This document shows positions 61,269 to 64,000 of a stretch of 64,000 nucleotides of DNA, piece by piece. Numbering within the stretch: position 1 is the first letter of the stretch; each line of letters starts with the position of its first letter. Both the position numbers and the translations under genes were made by a program. The DNA comes from Sulfuricurvum sp. (GTDB taxonomy: Bacteria; Campylobacterota; Campylobacteria; Campylobacterales; Sulfurimonadaceae), in contig NZ_JAQTYM010000001.1 in assembly GCF_028688295.1 (NCBI RefSeq), positions 51,521 through 115,520 of the forward strand. Reading direction: 5' to 3'. Below the pieces are notes generated by a model. The model saw only the letters and a list, made by a program, of their open reading frames with translations. It searched no databases and had not been told where the DNA came from.

Positions 61269-62311
61269 TATAAATCCTTGATAAGTGTACTGACACGTGA
61301 TGCGCTTCCATGACCTAAGAGCTCACGTAAGGAAGCTGCATCGTTAAAAAAAGCGGTTTTATCCATTTCTTGATACGCATTATACAGATTTTGAGCATTG
61401 ACAGAGTTTTGAATAAACTCAGGATGGAGTTTACGACCGTATTTATGGGAAAATAATATATTTCCTAATCCGACATAATCGAGCTTTACCAAATGGGATG
61501 CAATAGCGTAATCGAGCGATTTTGCAATGTAAGCAAGGATAAACGGGGTACCGATGAGCGAGGCTTCGAGGGTGGCGGTACCACTACAGATAAAGGCAAA
61601 GTCTGAATCTGCTAAGCTCTGATGTGCTTCATGCGTGATTTCAAATGCCGAGATGTCACCATAAAGTTCTCTGATTTGCTTTTCAGTAAAATGGGGAGGG
61701 ATCACGATGAGAGCATCTGTCTTTAACATAGGGCGTAATTCTCTGAAAACCGGCATGAGCCGTTTTATCTCTCCGGGGCGGCTTCCTGGCATAAAGGTGA
61801 TCTTTCCACTCGGAATCAGATTTTTTTTACGGATGGTAATCTCATCGAGAAGGGGATGTCCAACGTATTCGATGGGAGCATTTTTAGAATAATACGAGGG
61901 TTCAAAGGGGAGGATGGAACATAGTTTTGTAATCGTTTTTTCGAGAACGGGAATCCGTTTTTTCTTCCATGCCCACGCTTGTGGGAGGATATAGTAGATG
62001 ATCTCTTTATCGGGATAACGTTTTCGGATTGCTTTGGCTAGGGGGAGATTAAATCCAGAGGAGTCGATCAACAGTACCTTATCCACTGATGCTGCCAACT
62101 CTAACATTTGATCTTTTAAACGGAAGAAAAAAGGGAGCTTTTTGATTGCGTCCACAAATCCCATAACCGATGTTGAGCGTAAATCGACGATACTCTCTCC
62201 TAACGAGCTGTCAAAGATCCCGAAGAGTTCAACATCATTTCCGAGTTCTTTTGCCAAATAGGAGAGATGAATATTGGCAGAGTGTTCCAATGCGCTCACT
62301 AAAAGTTTCAT
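61268..62311 (-). CDS. lpxB: Lipid-A-disaccharide synthase
   Basis: GT-B glycosyltransferase of 347 residues that joins UDP-diacylglucosamine and lipid X. Motifs: LVSALEHSANIHLSYL at the N terminus (the SGExSGD-like region is altered to SALEHSANIHL), LIDSSGFNLPLAKAI, YYILPQAWAWKKKRI, the FMPGSRPGEIKRLMPVF donor-site motif and FICSGTATLEASLIGTPFI. It overlaps the cytochrome gene upstream by 4 bases. Confidence 0.92.
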   Translation of the reverse strand: MKLLVSALEHSANIHLSYLAKELGNDVELFGIFDSSLGESIVDLRSTSVMGFVDAIKKLPFFFRLKDQMLELAASVDKVLLIDSSGFNLPLAKAIRKRYPDKEIIYYILPQAWAWKKKRIPVLEKTITKLCSILPFEPSYYSKNAPIEYVGHPLLDEITIRKKNLIPSGKITFMPGSRPGEIKRLMPVFRELRPMLKTDALIVIPPHFTEKQIRELYGDISAFEITHEAHQSLADSDFAFICSGTATLEASLIGTPFILAYIAKSLDYAIASHLVKLDYVGLGNILFSHKYGRKLHPEFIQNSVNAQNLYNAYQEMDKTAFFNDAASLRELLGHGSASRVSTLIKDL

Positions 62312-62664
62312 GATCCTCCATCTCCACGGTTACTTAAATCAGATTTGTACGTACTTTTATTTTCGTTAAATTCACTTAAAAAAGTGGTTAACGCCTCTAT
62401 CTCTTTATCATTAAGTCCCATTGCAAAAGGGATCATGAGCTGAGATTGCTGCGTAGGTCCTTTTTTAGCACGGTAATCTTTTAATTTCGAGATTAAAAAT
62501 GGTTTGCGTCGATAGGCCAATGCCGGATATTGGTTGGTTCCACTGGCAGAAATACCATGGCAACCACTGCACCCTTTTGCAAAGTAGAGATTTTTACCCA
62601 CCTTATAAAGATCTGGAGCCCCATAAAGAAAGGCGGGGAATAAAAATACAATTATCTTAAGCAC
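62308..62664 (-). CDS. Periplasmic class I cytochrome c
   Basis: A 118-residue monohaem cytochrome c of the c553 type. A signal peptide (LKIIVFLFPAFLYGA) is followed by the haem site KGCSGCHGISASG, and the sixth-ligand Met is likely in LMIPFAMGL. The C-terminal tail after SEFNENK is polar. It probably carries electrons in the periplasm to a terminal oxidase or reductase. It overlaps lpxB. Confidence 0.88.
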   Translation of the reverse strand: MLKIIVFLFPAFLYGAPDLYKVGKNLYFAKGCSGCHGISASGTNQYPALAYRRKPFLISKLKDYRAKKGPTQQSQLMIPFAMGLNDKEIEALTTFLSEFNENKSTYKSDLSNRGDGGS

Positions 62665-62740
62665 TTTAGAGGTACCTTTAACGTTTCTTGGACTAAAATA
62701 CCGTAATTATACCTACAAAAGAGCAATGGGAGCGTTGATT

Positions 62741-63958
62741 ATGATCATTAGAGGTGCGATTATCTGTGATATCAATGGAGAACGTTATGGTGACGTTCGG
62801 ATTGAAGAGGGGGTAATTACCCAAATCGGTGAAAATTTAAGCGGTGATGAAATGATCGATGCACAAGGGTGCTATTTAATTCCGGGTCTCATTGATACCG
62901 ATGTACGATTAAAAGATGCGCAACTTAGCAGAACAAATCTTGAAAAACTCTCTCGACGCGCACTTCATGGCGGGGTGAGTACGGTTGTACTCGCGAGTGA
63001 CTCCGTGCCTCGGATCGATAATGAGATCACTCTGGAGTTTGTTCAGCAGCACCGTTATCTGCCACATGGCGCGACGATTGAATCAGCAGTGAGTGGATTG
63101 AATGATGCGGGTGCTTTGAGTAATATTGCGATAATGCTTAAAAAAGGGTGTGTATCGGTACACACGTCGACGATTAACGATTATAATCTGATCAGCCGTA
63201 TCGCACAGTATTTAAAGATGGCGAATAGAGCACTTTTTTATAAAGCGGAGGAAAAAAGTTTTGTCGAGAGCGGTGTGATGTCGGATGGTGTGATTGCCTC
63301 ACAACTTGGACTTCCAGGTATCTCTCCCCTTTCTGAAGTGGTTCATATCGCCTCGATGATCGAGATAGCTCGGCATTTTGGGATAAAAGTAGTTTTTAAA
63401 AGCGTTACGGAGCCTCGATCAATCACTCTGATTAGTGAAGCTCGTAACAGTGGAGTGGACGTAGTGTGTGAGGTTTCCATCCATCATCTTTTCAAAAATG
63501 ACTCAGCATGTTTAGGCTTTGATACCGATGCAAAAATAAATCCTCCTCTCGTCAATGAATCAAAACGACTTGAGCTAATTAATGCGCTAAAGAAAGGTGA
63601 AATACACGCGTTAAGCGCATTGCATCAACCAAACTCCGATATTCATAAAGACATCACTTTTTACGATGCCCATGAGGGGACAACATCTATTAGTGAATAT
63701 TTGCCGCTTCTTTATACGTACCTGATAGATACTGATACTATTACTATGCCTAAACTGCTCGATTTGGTTTCACGTGCTCCTGCAGAACAAATTGGAATGC
63801 AATCAGGTGAAATTACGGTAGGTTCAGTATGCGATTGTGTTGTATTTGATCCTAAACAGAAGGTAGAGGTTCCTCACCATCACAGTCTTTATAAAAAAGA
63901 GACCCTAAAAGGAAAAGTGATGATGGCAATTTGCCGTGGGGAAGTTACAAAGTTTTAA
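62741..63958 (+). CDS. Dihydroorotase-like protein lacking catalytic residues
   Basis: A 405-residue amidohydrolase-fold protein related to the long form of dihydroorotase (PyrC). The entry to the barrel reads IPGLIDTDVRLKDAQ, where active enzymes have GxxDxHxHxR/L; both zinc-binding His are lost (D and R). Later His ligands are also not evident, whereas the C-terminal VGSVCDCVVFDP and ETLKGKV are family-like. It is most likely a non-catalytic partner, like the PyrC' proteins that support aspartate transcarbamoylase. The start is ATG 62741 after GGGAG; ATG 62726 in frame adds five residues. Confidence 0.8.
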   Translation: MIIRGAIICDINGERYGDVRIEEGVITQIGENLSGDEMIDAQGCYLIPGLIDTDVRLKDAQLSRTNLEKLSRRALHGGVSTVVLASDSVPRIDNEITLEFVQQHRYLPHGATIESAVSGLNDAGALSNIAIMLKKGCVSVHTSTINDYNLISRIAQYLKMANRALFYKAEEKSFVESGVMSDGVIASQLGLPGISPLSEVVHIASMIEIARHFGIKVVFKSVTEPRSITLISEARNSGVDVVCEVSIHHLFKNDSACLGFDTDAKINPPLVNESKRLELINALKKGEIHALSALHQPNSDIHKDITFYDAHEGTTSISEYLPLLYTYLIDTDTITMPKLLDLVSRAPAEQIGMQSGEITVGSVCDCVVFDPKQKVEVPHHHSLYKKETLKGKVMMAICRGEVTKF

Positions 63959-64000
63959 GATATTAAAATATTTTCAAGCGTGGTTTACTACGCGTAGGCA

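Noticed and set aside
1..64000. CRISPR array or rRNA operon
   Set aside because: No regularly spaced direct repeats of CRISPR size and no rRNA-like sequence were noticed in the window.

Overview
The window looks like chromosomal DNA of a nitrogen-fixing Campylobacterota (Epsilonproteobacteria) member, most like Sulfuricurvum or Sulfurimonas. This rests on gene content I recognise rather than on a search: short-form HisG, type III pantothenate kinase, a non-catalytic dihydroorotase-like protein, CZB-domain chemoreceptors, a RecO of the epsilon type, DbpA-type helicase, AcnB and a compact nif region. Base composition is moderately AT-rich and intergenic gaps are short.

Layout. 1-3550: a signalling operon (histidine kinase with a degenerate receiver, soluble CZB chemoreceptor, single-domain response regulator) closed by a terminator. 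3676-6961: DUF4395 membrane protein with an Rrf2 regulator, a HerA-like ATPase, a small unknown and RecO. 7133-12965: gltBD for ammonia assimilation. 12966-13347: a decayed or very small coding region. 13348-17638: accD, a ThiE-like protein, rlmH, dksA-like, an unknown membrane protein and dusB. 18183-24239: first nif block (nifN, nifX, DUF269, flavodoxin, a 38-codon Cys-rich ORF, nifW, nifZ, two [2Fe-2S] ferredoxins, rpoN), opened by a good sigma-54 promoter. 24241-26045: an accessory insert with a RelE-type toxin-antitoxin pair and an AT-rich trypsin-like protease plus membrane-protein pair. 26102-27517: a 5'-nucleotidase and a divergent P-II protein. 27725-37116: second nif block (nifU, aldo/keto reductase, NadB-like flavoprotein, nifT, nifA on the other strand, thiol peroxidase, ankyrin protein, SagB-like nitroreductase, alanine dehydrogenase, small unknown). 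37164-37741: mazEF, bracketed by imperfect direct repeats. 37855-42363: cupin, coaX, hisG, glycine-zipper protein, gap, pgi. 42379-52910, all on the minus strand: membrane CZB chemoreceptor, PAS protein, dbpA, acnB, ftsK (apparently with an ATT start) and flgL (sigma-54 promoter). 53059: tRNA-Leu(CAA), followed by an accessory stretch with AbiE-type and HipBA toxin-antitoxin systems. 56787-63958: MtfA-like peptidase, NUDIX hydrolase, small unknowns, rhodanese, MsrA, DEDDh exonuclease, LpxB, cytochrome c and the dihydroorotase-like protein.

How it fits together. NifA with RpoN should drive nifN and probably nifU and the tpx operon. NifN/NifX/DUF269 build FeMo-cofactor, NifU supplies Fe-S clusters, flavodoxin and ferredoxins carry electrons, and NifW/NifZ/NifT mature or protect nitrogenase. 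P-II reports nitrogen status; GltBD and alanine dehydrogenase assimilate ammonia. nifHDK, nifE and nifB are not in the window. The best candidates for something new are the protease/membrane-protein pair inside the nif region and the Cys-rich 38-residue ORF between flavodoxin and nifW.
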